In this document: piece after piece, positions 1 to 13,830 of the stretch | Numbering within the stretch: the stretch's first letter is position 1 | Layout: every line of letters starts with the position of its first letter | Assembly (NCBI GenBank): GCA_050084515.1 | Contig: CM114275.1 | Span: 25,730,001-25,794,000 of the forward strand | DNA from: Blasia pusilla | Taxonomy: Eukaryota > Marchantiophyta > Marchantiopsida > Blasiales | Reading direction: 5' to 3' | DNA length: 64,000 bases | Notes under the pieces: model-generated | Told to the model about the DNA's origin: nothing | What the model saw: the letters and a program-made list of their open reading frames with translations, nothing else | The model's database searches: none | Translations under genes and position numbers: made by a program

Positions 1-105
1 AGTCACTTGTCAGTTTTTAATACTGTAACTCGCATTCCACTGAACAAACCGATAACATCTAACCTACCACGGATAACATCTGACCTACCAAAGGATACTT
101 CAATG

Positions 106-3100
106 CTACTTTAGCTGATGTAAAAAGACTTTCTTGGGCACCTTCCTAACATTACATAAGATCACAAATATTTCATGGACCGGTTTCAACATACGTGAAG
201 GTGGTCTAATGCTTTGATGAGAACTTGTTGTTGAAGCTCCACTCGCAGATCTTGCTGAATCAAAATGTACAAACTTCAGATCTGACAGAGGAAGTCCACT
301 TTCTTGGCTTGAAGCACTCCTTGTCCAAGGGGCGGCAGAGGACTTGTTCTGAGCCTAGAAATATGGAAGCATGGCAACAATGAGAAGCTACTTTGCATCA
401 CCTGACGGAGGGAAGTAAAAAGGTAAAACTGGTGGTGGCTGTTTAAACACAATGCAATGTTCTGATGCATTAGCCTTCAGAATCGCTATTGCCCAGAAGA
501 ACATAAGATTCAATAGAGTTTTAAAAACTATGAGACAAGCACAAGTAGTACCAACTCTTTTGAAAGAGACCATTCCCTCACTGGTAGAGAGCAACTCATA
601 TGCCTTTGTTAGTGGTGACCTCATGGGAACCAAGAGGCAAAAACACAAGATGAAAGTCAGGAGTTGGAATGATAGTCAACTTAGTCCTCTGAGTGAAGAT
701 ATTCAGCCTCTTGACCTACAACATACTAGATGTACCGTGATATCATTTGTTTCCCTGCCTATATTCATCGATCAGTACTTCCACAAATACAAGCACCTAA
801 AGATATTCACAATGCTTTTTCAATGATGGTTATCTCATTTTCCGAAGGTGGAGTACACATCAACTGTCAGGCATGTCCAAACTGAGGAGAGGCATGTGAG
901 AAAAACCTGAGATGTGAAGTTACGTCCATTAGGTACAGCTTGTGAATGGCTGCTCTCGTTGGGCGTTCCATGCGATGGAGATACGCTTTCTTCGTCGCTG
1001 ACTTCTACAACTTGTGGAAAACTAGGGAGCTTGGATCGCAGCTGCTTCTGTCGTGCAGGCATGGATAGGCTCCGGGGCATGGAGCCAAGTGGTGGTGGGG
1101 GCAGAGGAGTGGCATGCACTGAACTGCTAGCAAGAGGATCTTGGTGTCTTGACAATGGAGCTGAGTGCGTAATTATACTGGGTGGAGACCTAGAAGAGGA
1201 CTTCGAGGTTGGATTCAGAGGGGGAGGAGGAAGTTTGTGTAGTTCACTAATTCTTGGTGGTGACATTCTAGGAGGAGATATGCAAGGAGAAATTCTTGGA
1301 GATCCAAATGTCCGACCCAGAGGAGATCTACCCAAAGGACCAGATCTGTGATTATCTGATGAACCTGTCGATTGCGTAGTGGATGGGGCCATATTGCCCA
1401 GGGAAGGTTGGCTTGACCATGGCATCCCATTAAATGTCAGAGGTCCAGACTGACTATACCTTTTCAAATCTCGTCGTCGGGAGTCCATGGTGTTGCTAGT
1501 GAATCCTACTGGAGTGGAAGATAGAGAAGGGGACACAAAGCTTAGAACCGGAGGCTTTCCAAGTGGCATTGGTCCTGGAAGTTTCTGATCCAATGCAGGA
1601 GATTTTGCCGGCACTGCTTCTGAGGAATATCCTGACTGTTGACTGAACTTTGATGACATCCCAGAAGAATCACTTTGGATACCACTCGTCGACAAGTCCA
1701 CATCTGATGTATGGTAATGATTATCCAATGATGTCCTCCCTGATGTAGAGACACTGGGTGACAAGAATTCTGATGAAGTTGTGCTAAAACCAGCTCCTTC
1801 ATAACCCCTTGTAGAACCTGCAGGCACTTCTGGAGCTTGTCTCGAGGGAGGAGAGGAAGAGTAGCTATCTTGGTTCAACTCTGACCCTTCAGGCAGTTCT
1901 GTAGCCTGAAAGTCATCATCTGCATCAACAGGTAATCCCCTTGGTGTAAGAGGAGCTGACTTACTATTATGATATCCTTGATAAGTTGATAGTCTACCCA
2001 GCTCTTTTTTAGGAGATTGCGAGCGCACAGAACCAGACAAATCAACATCCCTAAGATGAGGATTCTCTCCACTAGTTCGGCCAAGTTTTGTCAGCAAGGA
2101 ATTCCACTCCTTCGATAGATTCTTTGGTACATCCTCCTCCTGCAACCAGTGGAATCCATAGACAAATCTGAGCTTTAATTAACACACTGAGTCTCTAAAC
2201 AAAAAGAGAAGCTCTGAAAGATATATTTCCTAATGTGTTGACTCCCATAATCAGTGAATTTGGGTTTATGGCTCAATGTTTTCCATTGAGACACGGCAAC
2301 TCTTATCAAATCAGGATACATATCAAGTTCCGTCGATCAGATTCCATCTGAAGATGGAGAACACAAAAGCTAGACTTTCTCACCGGATTTGAAAGCTTAC
2401 CAATTCCACTGCATGTAGTAATTAAAATAACATGCTCTCACCTCATCTTGAGTGTTTGGTGATCTCTCTGGAGTATGAATTCGTGAATCATATCTGTTCG
2501 ACTGTTCAAATAAATGACGAAAAGAGGCAGCATCTTTCAGAACTCAGCAGCTTTTGCATAGATATCGGTCCATAATATATCAGCATGACTTAAATAAGAT
2601 ACAAAGGAAACTATCTCACAAGTTCCTTTCGTTCTTGAGCATGAGATAACCTGGCCAGGTGGCCCACACATTCACAAGATTTTTAGAGCCTTCTTCTCAT
2701 TGCCAAACATACATTGATGGCACCTATTGTAGGAAGCTGAGATTTTTGCTTGGCTCATTCAGCATCCAAATCTGTGGATAATTATCTTCACATTTATGAA
2801 AATAGCTACAGAAGGGCCTTTGCTATCTCTTTCCTGTCAGGACCAATTGGTTTCACTTCTGTCCTTGCATTTGTGGACTTCAGGATGAACTGAAGACAAC
2901 CTAGAGCAATACACGATTAAGTTACAAGGTATCTATAATCAAATGTTTTGCCACAGAATGGTATTTCGGGAGGGCTGGTTAAAATAGAAAACTGATAGCA
3001 GATATGAAAGACATCCTCCTAAAACAGTAGGAGGTGATAGTCTGGAGCTGCTTTCTAATTGTAGGAGAGAAGTGTGGTACTCATTGTTACAAAAACAAGT

Positions 3101-6100
3101 TTATCACCTCATCCAACAGTAGGAATTTATGAGGATATTCAAAATAAGCTTCAGGTCTATAATATTGGGTTTTCTTACTCATGTTTACTTTGTCTTCACT
3201 TTTTCCAGAATTCCTCCGGTTCGAATTTGGCAACCTTATGTGAGAAATGCGGAATGAATTGAAATTGCGTTTGTACTCTCTGTGTTCTCTCTATTGATAG
3301 ATTGAAAGCCGATACATAAGTAGTAAAGTCTGCTCTAAACTAACAGCCATAATCAAAAGACGTGACGGTAACTGTGTCACTTCAGAAATGTCTCATACCT
3401 ATGTATTGTTTCGCAAGATGAAACGTTACTAGCAGAAATCAATGGTCATAAACAGAACATTGATTCTAATCTAATCTAGATCGTTCGTATGGATTGATCC
3501 GTGTGATCAATTCTTGGATCAGTACTCTGATGATTTGTTTCGCTGGACTAATTGATTTCCTACACCTTAGGCTATGGAAAATTTCAGCCCTTAGGTAAGA
3601 CTAGCCAAAACAAAAAGCAATTCCTACAAGATCTATTCCAATTCCTTGAAATAAATAATTAGAACTTACCTGGTCCAAACTTTGTGAGTCGGAGGTCTCA
3701 AGCTCATCTATATACGAAACATCGTCTCCATTTGAGTTGGTTTCATCATCAGGATAATGCAAGCCATTGCTCTGCATGGTAAGTACCCGGTCGATGTTGC
3801 GCTCTCGAGCTACTTGTCTCATATAAGGCTCAACCGACTGCAACGAAGAATGACCCCGGCTGAACAGCTGCATCTGTGACAGTCAAACATGAAGAATAAA
3901 ATAAAATACTCTATTATTCAAGAGGGACTTGTTTTTATGAAACTCTTCAATGTAAATAATAGTGCAATTTCTGCATAAATAAACATTTCTCAGACATATT
4001 AGCCAATGGAGCCATCATGCAAGGCTCTCAAGACTTCCCACTAGCTGAGATGAGCTTAATTGGTGATGTTCCTTGTCATGTGCTTGAAAGATTCAACTAT
4101 AGCAATAAGTCTGGCAGTGTGAGATGCATACATTGTACAACAAAGCCATTAATTGTCATAGATAGATATATCCAGGTAATGGTCATAAATAGATATATGG
4201 AACTCGCATACAGTGATCAGGCAAAATCTTTCACATCTCTAACATAATCAAGGTCAACTTGTCAAATAAGATGAGTTTAAGAGACATTTATGTGCTGTGC
4301 TAAAAGGTTCAAGATGGTGTACCTGGGCTGTGTGATGGCGGGCAGCCTGAGTTATAAGGCTGCGAGGTCGTCCTTGCTCTAATGAAACCAATCGGTTATT
4401 GACAAACATTGAAAGCTTATCAAATTCCTCTTTCACAACTTGCAGCTGTTGATCCGCAAGTGGTTCTCCTTTCCCGTTTTTTGGCCTGCCTTTCAGAGCA
4501 CGTGTTCTCAATTGATCATAAAGTAGCCTGTGACATTCATGTGAAGAGATGAGTCCAACTAATCTGGATGACCCCACACGGTACAAAAGAAGGCCTAATT
4601 AAGAGTGAGCAGAATGTTAATTAAAAACCAAGGACAAGAGGAAAATTTGTTATATTCACACCTCCTGACCAAAAAATTCCCACCTTTTTTCATCATGCTG
4701 ATGTTTAGAGTCCTGCAAAAAAAAAACAGTTGATTGATTACTGATTCTGCCAGGCAAAACTGCAGTTAAATCTTGCAGCCAGAAACTATTCTTTTTCACT
4801 ACTAACAGAGTCTATTATTTGCTAACCGAGGCAATGCTTTAAGAATTGTAAGCACCGACTGTCATAAACTTTGCATTCTAACATCAGACTGCAATGCATG
4901 CATTTCTTCAAACCCAGTCTGGGGGTCTGTATGTAGTGAGTGAAGCCCTGTCTAACTATGTGCACGGAAGTAGTGAAGCATACCTCAACATTTTGGAGCT
5001 CCGAAAGAAGACTTTCTGTGGGATCCATAAGAGTCTGAGCGACCTGCAGAGCCTGCGTTACATTCCACAGTTGAATCTTGAGGATTCCTTGGCAAAGATT
5101 AAGTCTTCCAGAATTGAACATATGACTCCCAACCCAAGCACCACTGCCACTTTTGCATTCTTAAAATGTGTCCATTTGTTCCATTGGGAAACCTGTGTGG
5201 CACAGAGTTCATTTGATCCTCTAGTTAAACAGCGAGTACATGTGATGGAGGGAGGAGGAAAAAAACAAGGAAATTATGGGATCTCTGGCTTAGGGGAGAT
5301 CAAGGTGCTGCATTTCCACTTTTCCAGGGACCTTAACTTAAGGGACCAGAAAAAGAGGTTTACTGGAACTTTTCCGCACTTTTATCAGCTCCCAGCGGTG
5401 GGTGGGGAGTTGTGCTAATTTATCCTCAGTTCACAGTTTCTGACAAATCTTGCGTAGGGAGAGAACTTCCAAAACTGCACACAATGTAATCAACTACTAA
5501 GTAGAGCTCCACTCATTTTGATGGTAGACACTCTGCAAATGAGATATCTGGGTAGGCTGTTAAGATAGATGTACACTGATGTTAAGTAAGATAATCATCA
5601 TGCTGCATCAGTAAAGGCATGGTAATCTAGTTTTGTCCACAAAAAAATATATGAGACTTCCACGACTGTCACAACGTTAGACAGGGTGGGCGCTACCTAA
5701 GCTGGGCCACCAGAATCAGTGATTCTCCAAATAGAAATGGAAAGTTTGCTAACAGTGTCACACTCATCATGCTGTGCTATGAGTTCAACCTACTGCTTGA
5801 GTACTAAAATGGCTTCGATGCACTCTTTCAACATTTGAAAAATCTTTGTGGCATGTGTTTTTCCTCCTAGGAACCATTGTATGTGAACAAGATATCTCTG
5901 ACCTTTGGGGATGTCCATGGAAGCTAACAAGGAGTTGAATTGTGGACTGGGAACAAAAATGTTTAGAGCAGAACGACTCACGAAAAGGAGACCAATAATT
6001 ATATCAGGGTTGAGATTTACATAGAGGTCGAGAATCTTAGACATTTCAAACTGTACTCTACCCACAATCTTGAACACTTTACCTGCAAGTTGCAATCAAA

Positions 6101-8734
6101 ATGTCAGAGTTAGAGAGGGACAAGTAAATGCTGGCTACCGGGATGGAAATCAAACAATCTCATTCATGGACATCAAGAATTGACAGAAAGGAGCATGTGA
6201 TACATTTCCCAACAATAGTCAACCAAATTCCAGTGTACAAGAGCCTAGCGATCTGGGGAATCACAGTGGATGTGACTCAGGAGCATACGATGCTTCCCAG
6301 ACCCAAAAGTCATGAGATTTGAAGACACCTACGAGTATCTCACTCTGGCCCGGACATGTGCACAGTACACGACCGCACGTTTCCCTTTTGTGAGTCTCCA
6401 GGCAGTACCAACTACAACATTGATGTTCTCTGACACTTACTCATTTCTCCGTCTTCCTTGGAGCCAAATGTAGTAATAAGGTAGGTCGCCAGTTGTTGAA
6501 TGGCTGCTGAAAAATCTGGAGAGAATCACAAGAGCAAGTTTATTAACCGATTCAACCATAGCAATTGCACCTCATTTTGACTCCCTTGCGGACTTGAGCT
6601 CAACATCAGCTCTATGTACCAACCAAAACTGCCACAGGTTTCCACTACAAATCTTGCCCACAATAGAGCTCAACGTCCCTTGAACAAAAGCGCATTGCTT
6701 ACCACATAGCTTCATAAGGACTAGGGAAATGTTCTCACTTTTGACGAGAACATCACTTTTCAATTTTGTCTGGTTAGCTTTGCTAAGTTCCTCAGATCAA
6801 CACTCGACCTAATTCACAGTTCTAATCATCCTGAGAACGAAACCCTCAGTTCCAAGAGTACAAAAAGGTGAATTCTACAACGAAGAAACCGCTCTCCGAG
6901 GCAGAACTTCAGAATGTATGCGAACCTACCACCAGCTCGGCTCGACACCAAGGAGGATGCATCAAAAAGCCCCTCATACTGTTTCCGTAGTTCTCGCAGC
7001 TCCTGCATTCGAAGAGGGGGAGATCAGTCTCTGACAAGGATACCAAGCGACGCACGCAACACTGTAGCACTACTTTTGGCATTTGACTCCTTCAACACTT
7101 CCAGCCCCAGACATCCTCAGGTATATCACTTGACACGACATCTGAAGAAGAGCACGAATCCTTATTCGTGGTTCACAGTGTTTCCCCAAAGGACTGCAAA
7201 CTTGAAGAAGTCCGAGTCACAAAGTAGTACGAACGATAACAACGGATTGTGGACAGTTGAGAGGGAGGTAAGTACCACGAGCTTCTCTAAACACAATCGG
7301 GCACCTGGCGATATGACGACGATTATGGAGGTAGAGGTGATTGCCAAGTGGAAACTGTCAGCCACAACATCTAGTATGATCTCAAAACCTAATTACTGAC
7401 CGTGACCACAGGTAATACTCATCCTATTCAATCCTACGGTAGCCTATGACACGATAAAAGTGTCGACTTCTCTACGAACTATCGTTCGAGATTAGTGCGC
7501 GTCCTTACGTGCGTGTGAGAGGCATGCTCCCACATTGCAAAGCTTTCCGCTGTTTTGGGTTCCCCAGAGGCCATAGACTTCGCGTGCTACAAAGCCAGAT
7601 AAACAGGGAAAGGACTGGATTCGCTGTACAGTACAAGAGATGTATTCTAATGCAAGATGCTGTATACACCCGATAGAGGCTAGCTAGGCCTGACGCTCCC
7701 AGTTGGCTTTCTGAAAAAAACGCTACGTTGACTCGAGTATTTCCCGAAGGCAAGCTTGGAACGAGATGGCCACGACCAGCAAGAGGCAGAGCCCGTAGCT
7801 TCTAGATGCACACTTACTGAAGGTATTGCTACATTGACTCACAAGTTCCACGGACAAGAGCACAGGCTGAGAACACTACCAACTCCACCAACTTTCCAAA
7901 TTGGCTTCCCACGGCCTAGTCGCAACAGTGACAGACGGAAGTAGAAAGAAGGAATCTAACCTGCATCTCGTGCGATTCCTCGACGCTTTGCTTAGGATCC
8001 TGCGAACTTGGTGAACCATGCTGTTTCTCCCTGAACTTGTGACTCGTGAAAACATCCCTCAATTTCTTAATAGACTTCATTCTTACTCCCTACAACTACC
8101 GACTAAGGTACATGTGACCCGCGTCAGAAACTCCGTCCTTCAGATTGCGGATTCGCAAAATTTGAACTCTGCTTCTGCCAGTGACACATTTCCAAACGTC
8201 ACCTCGGGTCCTCGACTGGACAAGGCACGACCTCAGATATATGAGGTCACTAATTCTTTCGCCACCTTACTACGCAATTTTTTCCGGTGCACTACGATAA
8301 TGCGAAACGTGGATCTGGCCCCGACCTAGAAAACTCCTTACGTGCATCGTGCAGAGCACGGCAGCCGCCGGTTCCCTAGACTTCAAGTATTCTGAACAAA
8401 GGAGACAACTTTACGCCATTCGTCAGCCTGCCGAGTTCCGTATCACGAGCCAAAGAAATCCATCATCAACAAACGCAGAATCACTCAGACATCCGCCCTC
8501 AAGTACCGAGACGCGCAGTTTCTCAAGACTACGTCCCACAGACAATCTCTAATCCGAACAAATCTCAAATACACTTGCAGCTGCGACATCCTCCACCTTG
8601 AACGCATCCACAAACTCGCGCAACCTCCCGCAGTAGTGAGTGTACTTCTCGACTTCCTCACCGAGCTCACGCGCACGCTCCTGCTCCGCTCCTATCTTCT
8701 CCTCGTCTGACCAGGCCCACGCACCTCCAAACAT
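106..8734 (-). CDS. BAR-domain, Pro/Ser-rich protein (At2g33490-like family), 11 exons
   Basis: I assembled this spliced gene by eye from GT-AG sites whose phases agree: exons 8597-8734, 6930-7002, 6441-6515, 6021-6082, 4984-5043, 4684-4712, 4323-4527, 3670-3873, 2442-2501, 907-2139 and 106-354, giving about 795 aa. Exons 1-8 (residues ~1-282) align with the BAR region of Arabidopsis At2g33490, for example VQFEMSKILDLY, TESLLSELQNVE, and SLITQAARHHTAQ against SLLTQAARHHAAQ. Exon 10 (~303-713) is the Ser/Pro-rich tail, with the family block PRISELHKLPPPP and a later SAPLSRHQ. BAR proteins form membrane-curving dimers; this plant family has no well-defined role that I know of. The start at 8734 follows an in-frame stop. 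The last exon (106-354) is the least certain, because 907 may be followed by other acceptors; the protein is longer than the usual ~600 aa. Exons 2-8 are solid. Confidence 0.85.
907..2139 (-). CDS. Exon 10 of the BAR-domain gene: Ser/Pro-rich low-complexity tail
   Basis: This 1,233-bp exon is open throughout and enters and leaves in phase 0. The acceptor reads ttgcag before 2139 and the donor is CAG/gttttt at 907. It encodes a disordered tail rich in Ser, Pro and Gly. Short blocks are conserved with At2g33490, such as KSAPLTPRG, RYSQSGPLTFNG, PRISELHKLPPPP and SLSMPARQK. If the donor at 907 is not used, the frame runs on to a stop at 835 and adds a short hydrophobic tail that does not look like the family; I favour splicing to 354. 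Confidence 0.8.
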
Positions 8735-9610
8735 ACTGAGTCGCGCTCATCGCCTTCCGACAGTGCATAGGATCGAAACGCTCCAATCGCCGATTTCGGA
8801 TGTGCCATGAGGCGCAGAATTCGATCCAAAATCGCTCACGCACGTAAGCGACGATCCATCAAAGCTCGACAGTTGTGTGTTCTTGGGCCCCATGGAGCAC
8901 TCCACCACAGCAGCTGGCTGTGGTGGAGTGCCGCCACCCCGCCTCTTCAGTTTCCGGCCCAGTTACTGCCCCGGTCCCCGCGATTGCCAGCGCCCAGTCA
9001 ACAATATCTCTCCCCTGCCCGGCCCCGTCATCGCGACTACGTTTCCGTACCCGCAACGGCGCAGCCAACCGGCCACGCCCAGTCACCCGTAGTTTCTACT
9101 GCCCCGCGGCATGGTCTCACCACTTACCCGCAGCGGCGTACGCCTGCTCCTGGTCCCCACCCAGCTGGCATACCGGAGGCGTATCCCAGGTAAAAAGTCA
9201 GACGGTAGTTTCCGCAGTCCCACCCTGTACTGTATTCCATTCGATACTGTCACCAGCCAGCGAGCCAGCGCCTGCTACAGTAGATACTCACAGTGGTGGG
9301 TTTTCCCCTCCGGTAAGTTTAACGCCCGGGACCTCTTGGAGCACCGATAACGAAGGGACAGATCATAACAGCCATAACCCAACCGAGCCATCGCACTCGG
9401 AGGCCGTTTTCCTACTTCTACTCCACCGGCACTTTGGGAATAATGGGGCCCCATATTCCGTGTCTTCCGGCTTTCCATCCAAGTTCGTTGATCTTCGTCT
9501 CATTTTCCCAAGATATATATGTATGTATCCACTAGTGGATGCACGGTGGTTTTGTCCGTTCGTGCTTCCTGTGCTTCTCCCGTCTCTTTTTGCATGCTTG
9601 TCTCCATTTC
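8735..9610. other. GC-richer flank upstream of the BAR-domain gene, no gene recognised
   Basis: Base composition is clearly higher in GC than in the DNA beyond 10 kb, as expected for a 5' flank. A 247-codon plus-strand open frame (8875-9618) and overlapping frames on both strands look like by-products of this composition: they are low in complexity, match no family I know and overlap each other in three frames. Confidence 0.4.
8897..8931. promoter_or_regulatory. Perfect 15-bp hairpin upstream of the BAR-domain gene
   Basis: The arms GCACTCCACCACAGC (8897-8911) and GCTGTGGTGGAGTGC (8917-8931) are exact reverse complements around a 5-nt loop. The hairpin lies about 160 bp upstream of the predicted minus-strand start at 8734, in a GC-rich stretch that is probably promoter or 5' UTR. 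Its role is unknown. Confidence 0.5.
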
Positions 9611-9611
9611 G

Positions 9612-9885
9612 AGCGTAGGTGTCTTTCCGTCCATGGAATTTGTTGAATGTTTTTCCATCGTATGCATGTCTTTCCGTCCGAGGAATTTGTTGTCTCCTTT
9701 TCTACCGTTTGCATGTCTTTCCGGCCATGGAAATTTTTGTCTATTTCTTTGGTCTCTCCATCCATGGAAGTTGTTGTCATTTTCTTTTGTCTCTCCAGCG
9801 ATGGAATATTTTGTCTTTCCACCCATGGAATTTGCTCCTCTTTTTTTTTTCATCCATGTCCATGGAATTTGTTGTCTTCTTTTGC
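9612..9885. repeat. Degenerate tandem-like repeat around CCATGGAATTTGTTG
   Basis: The core (c)CATGGAATTTGTTGTC, preceded by tctttccgtc or similar, recurs about seven times at 40-60-bp spacing, with drift such as CGAGGAATTTG, CATGGAAGTTG and CGATGGAATAT. A lone related core (gatggaatttgctcc) sits near 10,510. The overlapping open frames here are explained by this repeat. Confidence 0.55.
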
Positions 9886-9960
9886 GTTTGTTTCCTCGTA
9901 TCGTGTACCCCTATAGTGGATTTGTCTCATTCTTGTCTTCCATTCATTGGGAATCTAGTT

Positions 9961-12900
9961 AGATGTATAATTTATTCTAGTCTAGTGGGTCCTTGTCCTC
10001 CCCTCCATGCTTGTCCCATATATTCTCTTTATGGAATGTTTTGGTCATTTTTTACCCTTATCTCATAGGAGTTTCCTTGTTATCATAAATTTTTGTGTCA
10101 AGTTTCCATAGCTAGTATTTATAGTGTCCATTTTTTATTAAAAATAATAATAAAAAATAAAAAATTGTGTCCTCTTCTCTTGTCAAAGTTTTTTCTCCTA
10201 GCTTGGTATAGACAATTCAAACTAATGCATATATTTTTTTCATGATTATTAAGATATCCTTATTTTGCACATTTGCACATATACAATACGCAAAGGGCAC
10301 AAAAGTAAATCATATTTATGGCCCCAAATATAGAATGATTTTTTGAATAAAAAATTTCAATTTTGCCACAACACCCCTTAAGAAGGAACGAACTCTCATA
10401 CAACCAGCACCACATTTGATTCTAAAAATTAAAAAATTTATATTTTTATATATTTATCCATTTTTATAAATAAAAAATACCTGCCATTCTACTTTGGCAT
10501 GGGTTAGGGGATGGAATTTGCTCCACAAGAGGGCAGCACACTAGTTTCAAAATTGGGAATGACACATGTGAGAAGGGAGTGCATGTTTGACACCACGGGT
10601 CAAACCAAGAGATGAAGGGGAGGTAATCATCCCATAATAGTATGGATTATATGTCCATCTTTTCTTCAAAGACAAACTTTTCTTGCATAGTTGTCCCTGC
10701 AAACATTGGAAAGAGGGTTAGTTCATTAAGCTATTTCCTTTAAAAAACTTCATATCAAATAAATGAAAGAAATTTGAATGCTTTTAGAAGTATAAAAACT
10801 ATTAAATCATAGTAGACTTGAGTGTAGAGAAAGAAACGCTTCACATTAAAGAACTCATCATACATTGTAAGAAAATCCTTTAAAACTATTTTGAAAATAT
10901 AATTATAGAAGCAATTTTTTTTTAAAAAATATGATTTTGAAAAAAAAAAAAAAATAATGGTTGATGATTTATGATCTAAAGTCCCGTCAACTTAATTTCA
11001 AGAATAAACATAGGCCATATTGAACTCTATTTAAATTTAAATCTCCAAGATATTCAAAATTCTTGCATGTAACCAAGAAGAAGTTACATATAACTAATGA
11101 AGAATTAAAAATCTCTTAACGTCAAAAGGTGAATTGTGAGTATTTTTACTCGTTAGAAAAATCCCTTTTCTAGTTGCTTGTTTTCAAATCTTCTTATAAC
11201 CCCATATTTTGGGCTAAAAAATAGTTTAGGGAAATGAGAGATCTCCATTTACAAGACAAAACCTACCACCTCATCTTAGTTTTTCCAAGACAAATCTCAC
11301 AATCCCAATCACATTCTCGAGATCACATTTAGGATATCCTAAATTAAAATAATAAATTAATTATAATATTGCATTCGCTTCATTCCGTGGGATGCATTCA
11401 CTTCATTGACTTGTCAAGAAATAGTGTAATCTATATTGTTATTGTAGAACCTTGTCTCTAATTATGTTCTTGAGACATCAATGCCTAGAGATTTTAAACA
11501 TTGCAAGCTTGCCACCTATCCCACACCTCTTAGGGTCATGTTGTGCACATACACATTGTAGTGTTGAAGGCATACGGATGTGTGAGGGATGACGAGGTTA
11601 GCTATGTTGATGAAACTATATGAGCAATGAATCCGCAAGGAGGCACACAGAAGGGAGTCGGATCATACGCATAGGAAAGCATGAGCTAAGTAGAACAAAG
11701 TAAAAGCGGCATATCGAACCTTATGTCATAAGATACATGTTGTAATAGGTAAGCATCTCCTTAATTAGGTCTTCATGGAGAAATGGACCCATGCTCTACA
11801 ATATTCTACTTTAAGTTAGTAAGATTGATATGCGTTATTGAGTCTCTTGTAACTTTGAATTTTATGCTTAAAGTTAAGGAATTTTAGAAGAAGAAGTGAA
11901 TTTTAATTTAAGTAGAGAAGTTTTAATGTTTAAGTTGTATTTCCTTATGAAAATTAATGAACCCTTGACAAGTGCAAATGGGGCTTTCTAAGTTTCAACA
12001 AGTTTTGGGGGCTCCATTGCAACAAAGTTCTTGATTTCTATACATCCGAGCTAGAATTTTAACATTTGTATATTATGCATATGCATCACACCTCATAAAG
12101 AATACAATTCAAAACCAAAATTGTATGAATATCGTGCGAATACTAGAAAAAAACCAAGGTAATGAGCCACATGATAGCCACAAAAAAATGACTAGTTTTT
12201 GTTAGTTTTATGCCCTTTTGGAGTTGTTGAGTCGTAATTTTGTAGCTATATTCCAACGCAGTGAGGCATAATCTTATCCTAAATGAGTTTTTATTGAACA
12301 AGTTTCATGATTTATATAAGAATGCAATTTGTAGTAGGCTTACACACTCAAGATCGTATAGTAGCTCATTTTTTTGAGCTATGCTCCTCCCAAGGATAAC
12401 TTGAAATTTTATAGTAAACATCCTTGAGGTCTTTTGTTTGAATTTTTAAATAAGATTTCCTCTAGGAGATTTTGAACCTTGAGTCTTATACTCATAATTC
12501 TAGTGCTATTTTAATTGCATAACCTACATTCCAAGATCACATCCTCTTTAAATTTTTCATCTAAGTCCCTACAAAAGATTTTTTTCTCAAGTGCTTATTT
12601 AAATACTTATGGTCAAAAACTATATTTCTATTTTGATATTGTTGGCATGAGGTTGTTGTTCATGGGTTCAATTCAATAATTATTATATTTTGCACCAATG
12701 AATACATTTCATTTTGGTTAGCATTCTAACCTTCATGGGGTGTCTTTATCAAGATTAGTAAATTCCATTATTTATAGATAAAGATTCTCACCAATATCAA
12801 AAGGATTGGTAGAAAATAACAAATCTTCTCGTTTAAGTAAGATTTAAGAGTAGAAGTTAAAATCTGAGGACTTTGGACTTTGATGGGCTCTTTCCTTCTT

Positions 12901-13558
12901 ATCTCATTATGAAGGTTGATCTAGTTCTTGGATCCAATTTTTCTTCCAAATAAAATACATATTCATAACCTTTTTATAAATTTAATTTGGATTTGGTGGT
13001 CTTTTACTCTTTTTATTTCAACTTTTTTTTCATTTTCATTTCAAATTTACTTCCCATATTCTATATTTCATTTCAATATTGGGGCCTTCATCTCCTTTTA
13101 ATTTGTTCTACTTCCTACTTGAGTTATAAATTCTCATATTTTCAAAAAAAATTTAGTCTAAATTATTTGATATTTCATGGGTATAGTAATAAAAAACCTC
13201 TACATTGGAAGCAAAAGGATGAGAATTTGGACCTTCTCTACATTATCTAAAACAAAAAAAAATCTATATGGTATTTATATTTTTATATTTCTAAATAACT
13301 AAAATTTGGCAACCTCTTTTGTATGTATGTATATATGTGGAGTTCAAACTTACTTTCACTTTGGATGCACACTCTCACTCTATTTAGGAAGATATTAGTG
13401 TGTTCCAAAGGGAGAAAATTGCACAAAATAAGAAATTGGGCAAGACATGCAAGACCTGAAGGGAGCAAAGGAAATTCAACTCATGCCCAAGCAAGAACCT
13501 GGTCAGCATGGTTAGCAATCAATTGGTAAATGTGAGTGAAATTCACTTTGCACCACCA
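9961..13558. other. AT-rich intergenic DNA, no gene seen
   Basis: This is very AT-rich DNA with many homopolymer runs. The only frames over 60 codons (near 12,987 and 13,283) are AT-biased and match nothing I recognise. No RNA gene, LTR or terminal repeat could be made out. Confidence 0.5.
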
Positions 13559-13830
13559 CTTGTCCATCATTTGTGGCTAAAGTCCCATATAGCAAAGGGG
13601 GGAAAAAAACTCCTCCTTAAGTCCAACTTCCAAGGATAAAGTAATCATGCTGTTTACTCCACTTGGCCATCATTTGTGGCTACAAGTCCCATATAGCAAA
13701 GGAGAAAAAAAAATTCTCCTTAAGTCCAACTTCCAAGGATAAAGTAAGCTTTTTCTCCACATGTCCATATAGCAAAGCAAAGGAAAAAAATTCTCCTTAA
13801 GTCCAAGGATAAAGTAATCATGCTGTTTAC
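13559..13830. repeat. Three-unit direct tandem repeat of ~100 bp
   Basis: Units at about 13559-13660, 13661-13759 and 13760-13830 share tccCATATAGCAAAG, an A-run, ctCCTTAAGTCCAA and AAGGATAAAGTAA in the same order. The third unit is shortened. No coding capacity or family recognised. Confidence 0.75.

Noticed and set aside
914-1351. 145-codon plus-strand ORF
   Set aside because: Gly-rich antisense shadow of the Ser/Pro-rich exon 10 of the BAR-domain gene.
8875-9618. 247-codon plus-strand ORF
   Set aside because: GC-rich promoter-like DNA open in several frames; low complexity, no domain, and it contains the hairpin.
9500-10068. Overlapping ORFs on both strands
   Set aside because: Explained by the CATGGAATTTG repeat; no protein family.
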